64,000 nucleotides of DNA. It comes from Betaproteobacteria bacterium HGW-Betaproteobacteria-9. GTDB taxonomy: Bacteria > Pseudomonadota > Gammaproteobacteria > Burkholderiales > Burkholderiaceae_C. The DNA lies in the NCBI GenBank assembly GCA_002842215.1, contig PHCC01000001.1:78238-142237 (forward strand). Reading direction: 5' to 3'. This document shows positions 1 through 7,817 of the stretch, one piece after another. The notes beneath the pieces were generated by a model. It saw only the letters and a list, made by a program, of their open reading frames with translations, was not told the DNA's origin and did no database searches. Numbering within the stretch: the first letter of the stretch is position 1; each line of letters opens with the position of its first letter. Both the position numbers and the translations under genes were made by a program.

Positions 1-2
1 CC

Positions 3-179
3 CTCGGGCTGGGTTATCCCATGGGGCCGCTGGCCATGGGCGACCGCATCGGCCCGACCAATGTGCTGGAAATCCTGTTCAACATGCAGACCGTGTACGG
101 CGACCCGCGTTACCGCCCCTCACCCTGGCTGCGCCGCCGTGGCGCGCTGGGCCTGAGCCTGCTCCACGAAGAAGCCTGA
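3..179 (+). CDS. 3-hydroxyacyl-CoA dehydrogenase, C-terminal end (5' truncated by window)
   Basis: Only the last 58 codons are in the window; the reading frame is open from base 3 to the TGA at 177-179. The residues LGYPMGPLAMGDRIG followed by VLEILFNM are characteristic of the C-terminal domain of NAD-dependent 3-hydroxyacyl-CoA dehydrogenases (PaaH / 3-hydroxybutyryl-CoA type), which oxidise the beta-hydroxyl of acyl-CoAs in beta-oxidation or the phenylacetate pathway. The enoyl-CoA hydratase-family gene starts 33 bp downstream on the same strand, so the two probably share a transcript. The N-terminal NAD-binding part lies outside, so the exact subfamily cannot be read. Confidence 0.75.
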   Translation, partial: LGLGYPMGPLAMGDRIGPTNVLEILFNMQTVYGDPRYRPSPWLRRRGALGLSLLHEEA

Positions 180-212
180 ATTCCACCAGCCGACACGGAT
201 ACAACCGCACGC

Positions 213-992
213 ATGACCGCCAGCCTCAAAAGCCACAGCCATGGTCAGACCATGGTGCTGACCATCAGCAACCCCGACCACCGCAACGCATTGGGCCCGG
301 ACATCTACGCCGCCGGCGTGGAGGCCCTCAGCGTGGCGGAAAACAACCCGGACGTTCGCAGCGTGGTCATCACCGGCGAAGGCAGCCATTTCTGTGCCGG
401 CGGCAACCTGCAACGCTTGCTGGCCAACCGCCAACTGCCCCCCGAGGTCCAGGCGCAAAGCATTGAAGGCCTGCACAACTGGATCGAGAGCATCCGCGTG
501 TTTCCGAAACCGGTGCTCGCCGCGGTGGAGGGGTCGTGCGCGGGCGCGGGCTTCTCGCTCGCCCTGGCCTGTGACCTGATCGTGGCCGCGCACAACAGCG
601 TGTTCGTCATGGCCTACAGCAACGTGGGTCTGTCGCCTGACGGTGGCGCCACCTGGAGCCTCATGCGTGCCCTGCCTCGCGCCACCGCGCTGCAGCTCCT
701 GCTGGGTGGCGAGCGCATTGATGCCACCCGTCTGCACGCCATGGGCGTGATCACGCAAGTGAGTGCCCCGGGCGAGGCACTGGCCGCTGCGCTGGCCGCG
801 GCAGATCGACTCAACTGCCGAGCCCCTAACGCGCTCGCCAGCATCAAGGAGCTGGCCAACGATGCGCTGACGGGTTCGTTGCACGCACAGCTGAGCGCCG
901 AGCGCGACCACTTCGTGCGCAATCTGCACCACCCCAACGCGGGCGAAGGCATCGCAGCCTTCCTCGAAAAGCGACCCGCGAACTACCGCTGA
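213..992 (+). CDS. enoyl-CoA hydratase/isomerase family protein (oxepin-CoA hydrolase-like)
   Basis: A 259-aa crotonase-fold protein. The oxyanion-hole segments are visible as HFCAGGNL near residue 65 and GSCAGAGFSLALACDL near residue 110, followed by the GLSPDGGATW stretch that lines the active site. Length is normal for the family. The FCAGGNL...LLANR pattern resembles proteins annotated in Burkholderiales as alternative-type oxepin-CoA hydrolase, which would place it in phenylacetate degradation; a general enoyl-CoA hydratase is the alternative. It follows a 3-hydroxyacyl-CoA dehydrogenase and precedes a Crp-type regulator and an acyl-CoA dehydrogenase, which fits an acyl-CoA catabolic cluster. 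Confidence 0.85.
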   Translation: MTASLKSHSHGQTMVLTISNPDHRNALGPDIYAAGVEALSVAENNPDVRSVVITGEGSHFCAGGNLQRLLANRQLPPEVQAQSIEGLHNWIESIRVFPKPVLAAVEGSCAGAGFSLALACDLIVAAHNSVFVMAYSNVGLSPDGGATWSLMRALPRATALQLLLGGERIDATRLHAMGVITQVSAPGEALAAALAAADRLNCRAPNALASIKELANDALTGSLHAQLSAERDHFVRNLHHPNAGEGIAAFLEKRPANYR

Positions 993-1131
993 CCCGCAGG
1001 CCCTGGCCAGCTGTGCCCAGGGTCGTGCAGCAAAAGGACGCCTGCGGGACAGGTGTCACGCAAACCCTGATGCGAGCGCAGGGTCCCAGTGGCGACAATG
1101 CCAGTCAATTCAGTCACTCATAAGACAGCCG

Positions 1132-1851
1132 ATGGACGAACCGATTCTGACAATGGAAGAACGCGAGGCGATCAACAGTGGTCGCTGGTTCAGCAGTCTT
1201 TCACCTTCCCTGCGTCACGACATACTCCGATGCGCCTACGTCAAGCGATTCAAGGATGGCGACCTCATCGTCGCCCGTGGCGACCCGCCCACCGAATGGA
1301 CAGCGGTCGCCAAGGGTGCGGTGCGTGTGAGCTCGACCTCGCTCTCGGGCAAGCAGATCACGCTGACCTATGTGGAGCCGGGCGTGTGGTTTGGCGATGT
1401 GGCCATGTTCGACGGCGACCAGCGCACGCACGATGCCTATGCACACGGACCGACCACGCTGCTCTGCGTGGCCCGCAACGATTTCCAGAAGATCCTCAGC
1501 GTGCATGTGGAGCTGTACGAAGCGCTGATGCGACTGCAGGCGCGGCGCATCCGCACGCTGTTCGGTCTGGTGGAAGACCTCAACACCCTGCCTTTGCGTG
1601 CCCGGCTGGCCAAACAGTTGTTGCACCTGGTGCGCAGCTACGGCGTGCCCTGCCTGTCGGACGGCAACGAGATGCGCATTGGCCTGCAACTGGCGCAGGA
1701 AGAACTGGCCCAGCTGCTCGGCGCTTCGCGCCAGCGCGTCAACCAGGAACTCAAGTCGATGGAGCGCGAGGAAGCGATCCGCATCGAACAAGGCGGTCTG
1801 GTGGTGCGCAACCGCGACATGCTGATGCGCATCGCCGAAGCCGAGACCTGA
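1132..1851 (+). CDS. Crp/Fnr family transcriptional regulator
   Basis: A 239-aa cytosolic regulator. An N-terminal cyclic-nucleotide-binding-like beta barrel spans roughly residues 25-135 (FKDGDLIVARGDPPTEW, VWFGDVAMFDG). A dimerisation helix follows, and then a C-terminal winged helix with the recognition motif LAQEELAQLLGASRQRVNQEL near residues 185-205. No cluster of N-terminal cysteines is present, so it is not a classical oxygen-sensing FNR. It is separated by about 140 bp from the upstream hydratase gene and by 79 bp from the downstream phosphotransferase gene, and may control the surrounding acyl-CoA genes. The ligand cannot be inferred. Confidence 0.88.
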   Translation: MDEPILTMEEREAINSGRWFSSLSPSLRHDILRCAYVKRFKDGDLIVARGDPPTEWTAVAKGAVRVSSTSLSGKQITLTYVEPGVWFGDVAMFDGDQRTHDAYAHGPTTLLCVARNDFQKILSVHVELYEALMRLQARRIRTLFGLVEDLNTLPLRARLAKQLLHLVRSYGVPCLSDGNEMRIGLQLAQEELAQLLGASRQRVNQELKSMEREEAIRIEQGGLVVRNRDMLMRIAEAET

Positions 1852-1930
1852 ACCTGCGGGTTCAGGCGAAGGGCGCACCGCGCCCCGCCACGCAGGGTCG
1901 CGCCATACACCAACGAGTGAGACCCCTCGC

Positions 1931-3016
1931 ATGAGCGATACCCAGAACTTCACCGGTACCCGCCCGGTGTCCGAACAGCACGCTTTCGACGTGTCTGCCC
2001 TGCAGGATTGGCTCGCGACCCACGTCGACGGCTTCACCGGCCCGCTCACCGTGGAGATGTTCAAGGGCGGCCAGTCCAACCCGACCTACAAGTTGATCAC
2101 GCCGAAGCGCGCGTACGTCATGCGCGCCAAACCCGGCCCGGTGGCGAAACTGCTGCCCTCGGCCCACGCGATCGAGCGTGAGTTCCGCGTCATGAGCGCG
2201 CTGCACGGCAGCGGTGTGCCGGTGGCGCAGATGCACGCGCTGTGCGAAGACGAATCGGTGATCGGCCGCGCTTTCTACGTGATGGAGTGCATCGAAGGCC
2301 GGGTGATGTGGGACCAGTCCCTGCCCGGCATGAGCCGCGACCAGCGAGGCGCCATCTACAACGAGATGAACCGCGTCATGGCCACGCTGCACACGGTGGA
2401 TCCGATCGCCATCGGCCTTGATGGCTACGGCAAACCAGGCAACTACTTCGAGCGCCAGATCGGTCGCTGGAGCAAACAGTACGTGGCCTCAATCACGCAG
2501 CCGATCCCCGAGATGGACCAGCTCATGGCCTGGCTGCCGCAGAACATCCCCTCCATGGCGCGCGATGAATCCATGGTGTCGGTGGTGCACGGCGACTACC
2601 GGCTCGACAACCTGATGTTCCACCCCAGTGAGCCGCGCGTGCTGGCCGTGCTGGACTGGGAACTCTCCACCCTGGGCCATCCGCTGGCCGACTTCAGCTA
2701 CCACTGCATGGCCTGGCACATCCCGCCCGGCGCGTTCCGCGGCATCGGTGGACTGGACGTACAGGCCCTGGGCATCCCCACCGAAGACGACTACATCGCG
2801 CTCTACTGCGAGCGCACCGGCTTTGGCACGCCAGCGCAACTCAAGGCCGACTGGAACTTCTACCTCGCCTACAACCTGTTCCGCCTTGCCGCCATCCTGC
2901 AAGGCATCGCCAAGCGCGTGGAGACCGGCACCGCCTCCAGCGCACAGGCCGTTTCATCCGCAGCCGGCGCCCGTCCGCTGGCCGAGATGGCCTGGCGCTT
3001 TGCGCAGCAGGCCTGA
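1931..3016 (+). CDS. phosphotransferase family protein (APH-like, ACAD10/11-associated)
   Basis: A 361-aa protein with the aminoglycoside phosphotransferase / choline kinase fold. A glycine-containing ATP loop lies near residues 47-55 (KGGQSNPTYKL), the catalytic loop HGDYRLDNLMF near residue 220, and the metal-binding DWELSTLGHPLADFSY near residue 240. In animals this domain is fused to acyl-CoA dehydrogenase in ACAD10/ACAD11, where the kinase phosphorylates 4-hydroxyacyl-CoAs. Here the separate acyl-CoA dehydrogenase gene follows after 60 bp, so the pair is probably the bacterial two-gene equivalent acting on hydroxy fatty acids. Substrate assignment is inference from family and context. 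Confidence 0.85.
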   Translation: MSDTQNFTGTRPVSEQHAFDVSALQDWLATHVDGFTGPLTVEMFKGGQSNPTYKLITPKRAYVMRAKPGPVAKLLPSAHAIEREFRVMSALHGSGVPVAQMHALCEDESVIGRAFYVMECIEGRVMWDQSLPGMSRDQRGAIYNEMNRVMATLHTVDPIAIGLDGYGKPGNYFERQIGRWSKQYVASITQPIPEMDQLMAWLPQNIPSMARDESMVSVVHGDYRLDNLMFHPSEPRVLAVLDWELSTLGHPLADFSYHCMAWHIPPGAFRGIGGLDVQALGIPTEDDYIALYCERTGFGTPAQLKADWNFYLAYNLFRLAAILQGIAKRVETGTASSAQAVSSAAGARPLAEMAWRFAQQA

Positions 3017-3076
3017 CAACGGCGTCCCCCAACCCCATTCAACCCACCAGCTTCGCCAGCACCCAAGGATCACCCC

Positions 3077-4336
3077 ATGAATTTCGATTACACCGACAAA
3101 GTCAAAGACATGCGCGAACGCCTGCTGGCGTTCATGGATGAGCACATCTACCCGAACGAAGGCCGCTTCTTCGCCGAGATCGCCGCCAACCGCGCCAAGG
3201 GCAACGCCTGGACTCCGACCACGATCATTGAAGATCTCAAGCCCAAGGCCCGGGCGGCCGGTCTGTGGAACCTGTTTCTTCCGAGCAGCCCGCGGGCGCC
3301 CGAAGGTCTGACCAACCTGGAATACGCGCCCTTGTGCGAGATCATGGGCCGTGTCCCGTTCGCCGCCGAAGTGTTCAACTGCTCGGCGCCGGACACCGGA
3401 AACATGGAAACGCTGGAACGCTACGCCAGCGAAGCGCTGAAGGACCAGTGGCTCGAACCCCTGCTCAAGGGCGAGTTCCGCTCCGCCTTCCTGATGACCG
3501 AGCCGATGGTGGCCTCGTCGGACGCCACCAACATCCAGTGCAGCATCGTGCGCGACGGTGACGAGTACGTGATCAACGGGCTGAAGTGGTGGTCGTCGGG
3601 TGCGGGTGATCCGCGCTGCGCGGTCTACATCGTCATGGGCAAGACCAACCCCGACGCGCCGCGCCACTCACAGCAGTCCATGATTGTGGTGCCGTCCAAC
3701 GCCAAGGGCGTCACCGTGGTGCGCCCCTTGTCGGTGTTTGGCTACGACGACGCGCCGCACGGTCACATGGAAGTCCGCCTCAAGGACGTGCGTGTGCCGG
3801 TGGGCAACCTGCTGCTGGGTGAAGGCCGTGGTTTCGAGATCGCGCAAGGCCGCCTCGGCCCGGGTCGCATCCACCACTGCATGCGCTCCATCGGCGCCGC
3901 CGAACGCGCGCTCGAACTCATGTGCAAACGGCTCAACAGCCGTGTGGCGTTTGGCAAGCCGGTGTCGGCCCAGTCGGTCTGGCACGAGCGCATTGCCGAT
4001 GCGCGCTGCCGCATCGAAATGGCCCGCCTGCTCACGCTCAAGGCCGCTTACATGATGGACACCGTGGGCAACAAGGTGGCCAAGGCCGAGATCGCGATGA
4101 TCAAGGTGGTGGCGCCCAACATGGCCTGCGACATCATCGACATGGCCATCCAGGCCCACGGCGGCGGAGGGGTGAGCGATGATTTCCCGCTTGCCTACAG
4201 CTACGCCAACCAGCGCACGCTGCGCCTGGCCGATGGCCCGGACGAGGTGCACCGCCAGTCGATCGCCAAGCTGGAGCTGGCCAAACACATGGTCGTCAAG
4301 ACCGACGTGGAGATGCCCGTCACGCGCGGCTGCTGA
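3077..4336 (+). CDS. acyl-CoA dehydrogenase (ACAD11-like)
   Basis: A 419-aa flavoprotein of the acyl-CoA dehydrogenase family. Visible landmarks are the FAD/substrate segment [17 protein letters not shown] near residue 140, the WWSSGAGD stretch of the middle beta domain, and the C-terminal helical domain ending with [15 protein letters not shown] and [10 protein letters not shown], where the family's C-terminal FAD-contact motif lies. The start is supported by an AAGGA Shine-Dalgarno 8 bp upstream. It sits directly after the APH-like gene, matching the two halves of eukaryotic ACAD10/11. It would introduce the alpha-beta double bond in an acyl-CoA; chain length preference is unknown. Confidence 0.9.
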   Translation: MNFDYTDKVKDMRERLLAFMDEHIYPNEGRFFAEIAANRAKGNAWTPTTIIEDLKPKARAAGLWNLFLPSSPRAPEGLTNLEYAPLCEIMGRVPFAAEVFNCSAPDTGNMETLERYASEALKDQWLEPLLKGEFRSAFLMTEPMVASSDATNIQCSIVRDGDEYVINGLKWWSSGAGDPRCAVYIVMGKTNPDAPRHSQQSMIVVPSNAKGVTVVRPLSVFGYDDAPHGHMEVRLKDVRVPVGNLLLGEGRGFEIAQGRLGPGRIHHCMRSIGAAERALELMCKRLNSRVAFGKPVSAQSVWHERIADARCRIEMARLLTLKAAYMMDTVGNKVAKAEIAMIKVVAPNMACDIIDMAIQAHGGGGVSDDFPLAYSYANQRTLRLADGPDEVHRQSIAKLELAKHMVVKTDVEMPVTRGC

Positions 4337-4353
4337 ACGCTCGCGCCAACACC

Positions 4354-5019
4354 TCAGCGTGCAAACAGGCGCAGCGCGCGGGCGCTGAGGTGTTCAAAAA
4401 CGTCTAGCGCATAGAGCGCGCTGGCGTTGTCGACTGGCTGGTCCAGCTGCATGCGCAGATAGGCTTTTCCCCGGGTCAGCCAGAAGAGACGCGGCGTGTC
4501 CGCATGCAGTTGGTCTGGCGCGTCTCGCAGCAAGGCGATGCTCTCCTCGTCCAGCCACTGGCGCGCCGCCTCCGGTGCATCGGTCAGCACCGCGTGTTGT
4601 GCCCAGAAGTCGGCCGGCGGGCCCGGCCACCCCACATCGCGGTAGGCGGACATCCAGCCGACTTCCTCAGGCAGCGGTTTGTCGGTGGTCTGCAGGGCGT
4701 CGGTAACTTCCGCGTACAGCGTGTGAGCCAGCGCTTCGAGCGAACGCTTGAGCGCACGGTTCATCAGGATGACATGCACATCGGGCCGCAAGCCCAGTTC
4801 CGCCCGGGCCATCAGTTCCATCCCGCGGATGTACGACCGGGAGGAAGCGGTACAACCCGCCCGGAACGGTCGATCCAGCAAGCGCCCCTCCAGCACGCAC
4901 CCGCCTCCGCCCAAGGCCCGGTAGGCCAGCATGCGCTCGGTGGCCCATTGGACCAACGCCTCGTCGGCTTCCACCTTGGTCGAACCGACACCCAAGGCAT
5001 TCTTCAGACGTTCAAACAT
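4354..5019 (-). CDS. hypothetical protein
   Basis: A 221-aa protein convergent with the acyl-CoA dehydrogenase gene. I do not recognise a family. It is rich in Ala, Leu, Arg and Trp, has no signal peptide or membrane segment, and begins MFERLKNALG, a short amphipathic helix. The central part contains GGGGCVLEGRLLDRPFRAGC, so a role in modifying or binding a small molecule is possible but not supported. Codon use and GC resemble the flanking chromosome, so it looks native. An inverted repeat (CACCTCAGCG arms near 4350-4392) overlaps its stop codon and could act as a terminator for the convergent pair. Confidence 0.7.
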   Translation of the reverse strand: MFERLKNALGVGSTKVEADEALVQWATERMLAYRALGGGGCVLEGRLLDRPFRAGCTASSRSYIRGMELMARAELGLRPDVHVILMNRALKRSLEALAHTLYAEVTDALQTTDKPLPEEVGWMSAYRDVGWPGPPADFWAQHAVLTDAPEAARQWLDEESIALLRDAPDQLHADTPRLFWLTRGKAYLRMQLDQPVDNASALYALDVFEHLSARALRLFAR

Positions 5020-5082
5020 GGCGCAGCGAACTCCCGTAAAGTGCAGAAATTATCGGCTTCACCCCAAAAGAAAGCACCTGAA

Positions 5083-5787
5083 ATGATCGATGTCTATTCA
5101 TGGCCCACACCCAACGGTCACAAGGTCCACATCATGCTGGAGGAATGCGGGCTCCGTCTGGGTCGCGACTGGCGGGTCCACCCCGTCAATATCGGGCAGG
5201 GCGACCAGTTTCAGCCCGAGTTTCTGGCAATCAGCCCCAACAACAAGATCCCCGCCCTGGTGGACCCCGTGGGCCCTGATGGCAAACCCATCAGCCTGTT
5301 CGAATCGGGCGCCATCCTGCTGTACCTGGCGGCCAAGACCGGCAAGCTGCTCCCGCGAACGGACCGGCAAAAGTTTGAAGTGCTGCAGTGGCTGATGTTC
5401 CAGATGGGCGGCGTGGGCCCCATGCTCGGCCAGGCACACCACTTCCGCATCTACGCCCCCGAGAAGATCGGCTACGCCGTGGACCGCTACACCAACGAGG
5501 CCAAGCGTCTGTATGGCGTGATGGACAAACAGCTGAGCGGCCACAAGTTCATCGCTGGCAACCAGTACACCGTGGCCGACATCGCCATCTTTCCCTGGCT
5601 GCGCAGCTGGCAGAACCAGGGCATCGACTGGGCCGACTATCCCCGGCTCAAGGACTGGTTTGACCGCATTGCTGTGCGGCCCGCCGTCCAGCGCGGTGTC
5701 GCCGTGCTGGCCGATGCCCGCAAACCCCTTACCGACGACCGTGCGCGCGATGCGCTGTTTGGAAAAGATCAGTACAAAAAGCGATGA
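5083..5787 (+). CDS. glutathione S-transferase (YfcG/Ure2p-like)
   Basis: A 234-aa cytosolic protein. The thioredoxin-like N-terminal domain begins MIDVYSWPTPNGHKV, which carries the Asn of the TPNG motif typical of the YfcG/Nu-class disulfide-bond oxidoreductases. The cis-Pro/Ser glutathione site is visible as NKIPALVDP and LFESGAILLYLA (residues about 60-85). The C-terminal helical domain includes YTVADIAIFPWLRSW. Longer in-frame ORF sequence extends upstream to 4504, but that part is antisense to the opposite-strand gene, so the ATG at 5083 is chosen. It probably reduces or isomerises disulfides using glutathione; it stands alone before two tRNA genes. Confidence 0.88.
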   Translation: MIDVYSWPTPNGHKVHIMLEECGLRLGRDWRVHPVNIGQGDQFQPEFLAISPNNKIPALVDPVGPDGKPISLFESGAILLYLAAKTGKLLPRTDRQKFEVLQWLMFQMGGVGPMLGQAHHFRIYAPEKIGYAVDRYTNEAKRLYGVMDKQLSGHKFIAGNQYTVADIAIFPWLRSWQNQGIDWADYPRLKDWFDRIAVRPAVQRGVAVLADARKPLTDDRARDALFGKDQYKKR

Positions 5788-5826
5788 ATCCCGGCCGCAT
5801 CGACCGGGGTACCTCTTTTCGCAGGG

Positions 5827-5832
5827 TATACT
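5827..5832 (+). promoter_or_regulatory. -10 element of the tRNA-Pro promoter
   Basis: TATACT lies 12 bp before the tRNA-Pro gene and matches five of six consensus bases of a sigma-70 -10 box. I see no convincing -35 hexamer at the usual distance. Confidence 0.5.
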
Positions 5833-5844
5833 CGACAGCTTAGT

Positions 5845-5921
5845 CGGAGCGTAGCGCAGCCTGGTAGCGCATCTGCTTTGGGAGCAGAGGGTCGCGAGTT
5901 CGAATCCCGCCGCTCCGACCA
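5845..5921 (+). tRNA. tRNA-Pro (anticodon TGG)
   Basis: A full cloverleaf can be drawn. The acceptor CGGAGCG pairs with CGCTCCG. The D arm holds the GTAGCGCAGCCTGGTAGCGC signature. The anticodon stem TCTGC/GCAGA encloses the loop TTTGGGA, giving anticodon TGG. The T arm has GTTCGAATC. The gene encodes the terminal CCA at 5919-5921. A rho-independent terminator follows at 5936-5962. Confidence 0.96.
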
Positions 5922-5935
5922 TTCATCGAAGAACA

Positions 5936-5962
5936 AAAAGGCCCACTCTGTGGGCCTTTTTT
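5936..5962 (+). terminator. rho-independent terminator after tRNA-Pro
   Basis: The stem AAAAAGGCCCAC / GTGGGCCTTTTT has a 3-nt loop and ends in a run of T. It separates tRNA-Pro from the tRNA-Arg gene, so the latter probably has its own promoter or depends on read-through. Confidence 0.85.
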
Positions 5963-5983
5963 GTATCAGCAGACCGGCACCAT

Positions 5984-6060
5984 CTGCCCGTAGCTCAACC
6001 GGATAGAGCAGCTGCCTTCTAAGCAGCAGGTCGGGGGTTCGAGTCCCTCCGGGTAGACCA
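5984..6060 (+). tRNA. tRNA-Arg (anticodon TCT), integration target of the element
   Basis: The acceptor arm CTGCCCG pairs with CGGGTAG, with a G-T wobble at the third pair. The anticodon stem GCTGC/GCAGC encloses CTTCTAA, giving anticodon TCT. The T loop is TTCGAGT, the discriminator base is A, and CCA is encoded. The 3' half from 6014 is repeated at 31416-31455. There the continuation reads CGGGCAGGCCA, which would restore a perfect acceptor stem and a G discriminator. The tRNA therefore appears to be a hybrid whose last bases were supplied by the integrated element (see findings). Confidence 0.95.
6014..6053. repeat. attL core, 40-bp direct repeat (left copy)
   Basis: It runs from the anticodon loop through the T arm of tRNA-Arg and is identical to 31416-31455. 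The two copies diverge immediately after CCTCCGGG: TAGACCA on the left and CAGGCCA on the right. Confidence 0.93.
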
Positions 6061-6138
6061 ATAAACCCAGTTTTTTCAAGGCACAGAACGACAGCACTCA
6101 CTAACATTTTCTTCAAAAAACGAGGAAATGAGTATTTG

Positions 6139-6222
6139 AGTGTCCCTGCAGTGTCCCGGTTTCGCACCTTTTCGCAGCGCTTCGCACTTGCCAAAACGCG
6201 CTTAGCGTCCCCGTGGTGTCCC
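6139..6222 (+). repeat. probable integrase arm-type sites, left end
   Basis: AGTGTCCC occurs at 6139-6146 and again at 6150-6157, an 11-bp step, with a third related copy GGTGTCCC at 6215-6222. The same pair with the same 11-bp step is found at the right end (31334-31352). Direct repeats at this distance from the crossover core are typical of tyrosine-integrase arm sites. Confidence 0.6.
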
Positions 6223-6223
6223 G

Positions 6224-6251
6224 TTGACCAGCCTGTTTGATCTGGTTTAAT
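6224..6251 (+). promoter_or_regulatory. strong sigma-70-like promoter at the element's left end
   Basis: -35 TTGACC (6224-6229), a 16-bp spacer and -10 TTTAAT (6246-6251) each match five of six consensus bases. Transcription would start near 6258, leaving a leader of about 140 nt before the AlpA-like gene. The leader contains several short inverted repeats, such as AAGGGT/ACCCTT near 6263-6280 and GCTGGG/CCCAGC near 6333-6355. Confidence 0.6.
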
Positions 6252-6397
6252 GTGCTGTCGTGAAGGGTTGTGGGACCCTTCTCGCGCTCCGAGGTAGAGG
6301 CCCTGATCTCGGTGAAATGAAGTGCACGTGTGCTGGGTAACGAGGCCTCCCAGCGCTCGTCGCCTCGTCTGGACCTCGCTTTTATCGAGCGAGCAAG

Positions 6398-6730
6398 ATG
6401 AGCACGTCAGTACGTGATGAAACCCACTCCCTGCCTGAGAACCAACAGGCGCTTCTGAAAAAAATCCTGTGGGACGCCTATGACATGGCCGAATTTCTCG
6501 GTCTGTCGGTCCACAGCATCAGGCGCGTCGTGCATGCGCCTCCCGTTGGATTTCCGACTGCCCTCTTTTTGGGAGGCAAATGGATCTGGAGGTCTGTAGA
6601 GGTCCAACGTTGGGCTGATGGTGAATACATCCAACCCTACACACCACCTCCTGCCGCCGCTCCCCCTGCGCTGACCCTGCGCGGCCGAGGTCGGCCGCGC
6701 AGGACGCTTGAAGTTTTGGCCGGCTCCTGA
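6398..6730 (+). CDS. AlpA-like winged-helix protein, probable excisionase
   Basis: A 110-aa protein. A MerR/AlpA-type helix-turn-helix is visible at about residues 26-75 (WDAYDMAEFLGLSVHSIRR, then GGKWIWRSVEVQRWADG), followed by a Pro/Arg-rich tail. Small proteins of this type are commonly recombination directionality factors of tyrosine-integrase elements, or regulators of them. It lies first in the element, 345 bp inside attL, downstream of a strong promoter, and 14 bp before the trfA-like gene. The pair could therefore couple excision to replication. The DNA-binding fold is well supported; the excision role is inference. Confidence 0.7.
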   Translation: MSTSVRDETHSLPENQQALLKKILWDAYDMAEFLGLSVHSIRRVVHAPPVGFPTALFLGGKWIWRSVEVQRWADGEYIQPYTPPPAAAPPALTLRGRGRPRRTLEVLAGS

Positions 6731-6744
6731 CCGAGGAGCCCGCA

Positions 6745-7647
6745 ATGACTTCAACAATGAAACTTGCGGCAGACCTAGCCAGGTCCGCACTTTCCAACCC
6801 CAGAGGAACCGGGCAAATCGACCGGATACAGCGCAACGCCTACTTGAATGGCAAGGGAATCAAACCGACCGGCCAGTTTCAGCTTGACCTGATCTTTCCC
6901 GACACGATGGGCGACCGCGAAGACATGCGGCACATCCCCAACGACTACGCACGCTCCTCAATCTTCACGGCTCGCAACAAGCGAGAGCCGCGCCGGACGC
7001 TGATGCACGAAAAGCTGTTCCACTACAACGAACATGTCTCCATCCTCTACACCGGCATCGAGCTGCGCGCGGAGGACGATGAAATCGTGTGGCTGCAGAT
7101 CCTTAAGTATGGCGAGAGCGTTCCACTTGGCGAACCGTTCGAGTTCGGAGTCAAAGATTTATTGCGTGCGGTGGATTGGTCGAAAAATGGCCGCAACTAC
7201 GACCGCGCCCGCGAGTGCATCACGCGGTTGAAGGCCAACGAAGTGTTGGCCCTCAACACAAAGGCATACGGCAAGAGCGGTGCAACCTCGTTGATCCAGA
7301 ACTACACGACAGTCAACGACGCCGAAGGAAAGCCGACGCAATACCGAGTTTGGATGGACCCCAACTTGATCGTTCTGTTTGCTGGCAACACCTTCACCAG
7401 CCATTCTTGGGAGGTGTACCGCGACCTGTCCCCCGTGGCACGTCGCTTGGCCGATTACATCGAGAGCCACCGGCACCCCTACCCGCTGGCCGCCGAGAAG
7501 TTCCGGCAAATGTGCGGATCGATGGACAGCAACGCGCGGAGCTGGCGGCAAACCGTCAAGAAAGCCTGCTCCGAGGTTCAGGAAGCCAAGATTGCCGCCC
7601 TCGTCACACTCGACGGCAAAGACCAAATCTGCTGTGTGCGTGAATAG
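6745..7647 (+). CDS. trfA: TrfA-family plasmid replication initiator
   Basis: A 300-aa protein matching the TrfA family of IncP-type plasmid initiators. The conserved block RHIPNDYARSSIFTARNKR (residues about 55-75) is followed by YTGIELRAEDDEIVWLQIL, the FGVKDLLRAVDWSKNGRNYD region, and the second winged-helix segment LSPVARRLADYIESH. Such proteins bind iterons and open the origin with DnaA. The start is supported by a GAGGAG-type Shine-Dalgarno about 10 bp upstream. The iteron cluster lies immediately downstream (7813-8096), so the element carries a plasmid-type replicon although it is integrated. Length is near that of the shorter TrfA form. Confidence 0.88.
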   Translation: MTSTMKLAADLARSALSNPRGTGQIDRIQRNAYLNGKGIKPTGQFQLDLIFPDTMGDREDMRHIPNDYARSSIFTARNKREPRRTLMHEKLFHYNEHVSILYTGIELRAEDDEIVWLQILKYGESVPLGEPFEFGVKDLLRAVDWSKNGRNYDRARECITRLKANEVLALNTKAYGKSGATSLIQNYTTVNDAEGKPTQYRVWMDPNLIVLFAGNTFTSHSWEVYRDLSPVARRLADYIESHRHPYPLAAEKFRQMCGSMDSNARSWRQTVKKACSEVQEAKIAALVTLDGKDQICCVRE

Positions 7648-7661
7648 GCCACCGCAGCACC

Positions 7662-7817
7662 ATGCACAAAACAATGGGCGTTTGCACGCCCATTGGCATC
7701 TTCAAAGTGCAGGCCAAACGCTACGACTTGGCCAGCACCGGCCGCGCCGGTAACCTGGCCAGGCCCACCGCCCGCTATCGGGAGCGCATTTATCCACAGA
7801 TCACTGGTCGATCGTGA
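7662..7817 (+). CDS. possible 51-aa small ORF between trfA and the iterons
   Basis: ATG 7662 to TGA 7817 encodes a basic 51-aa peptide with ordinary-looking composition (MGVCTPIGIFKVQAKRYD internally). It has no clear ribosome binding site. It is preceded by a strong hairpin CAATGGGCG/CGCCCATTG (7672-7695) that overlaps its 5' end, and its stop codon lies inside the first iteron. It may be spurious. Confidence 0.22.
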   Translation: MHKTMGVCTPIGIFKVQAKRYDLASTGRAGNLARPTARYRERIYPQITGRS

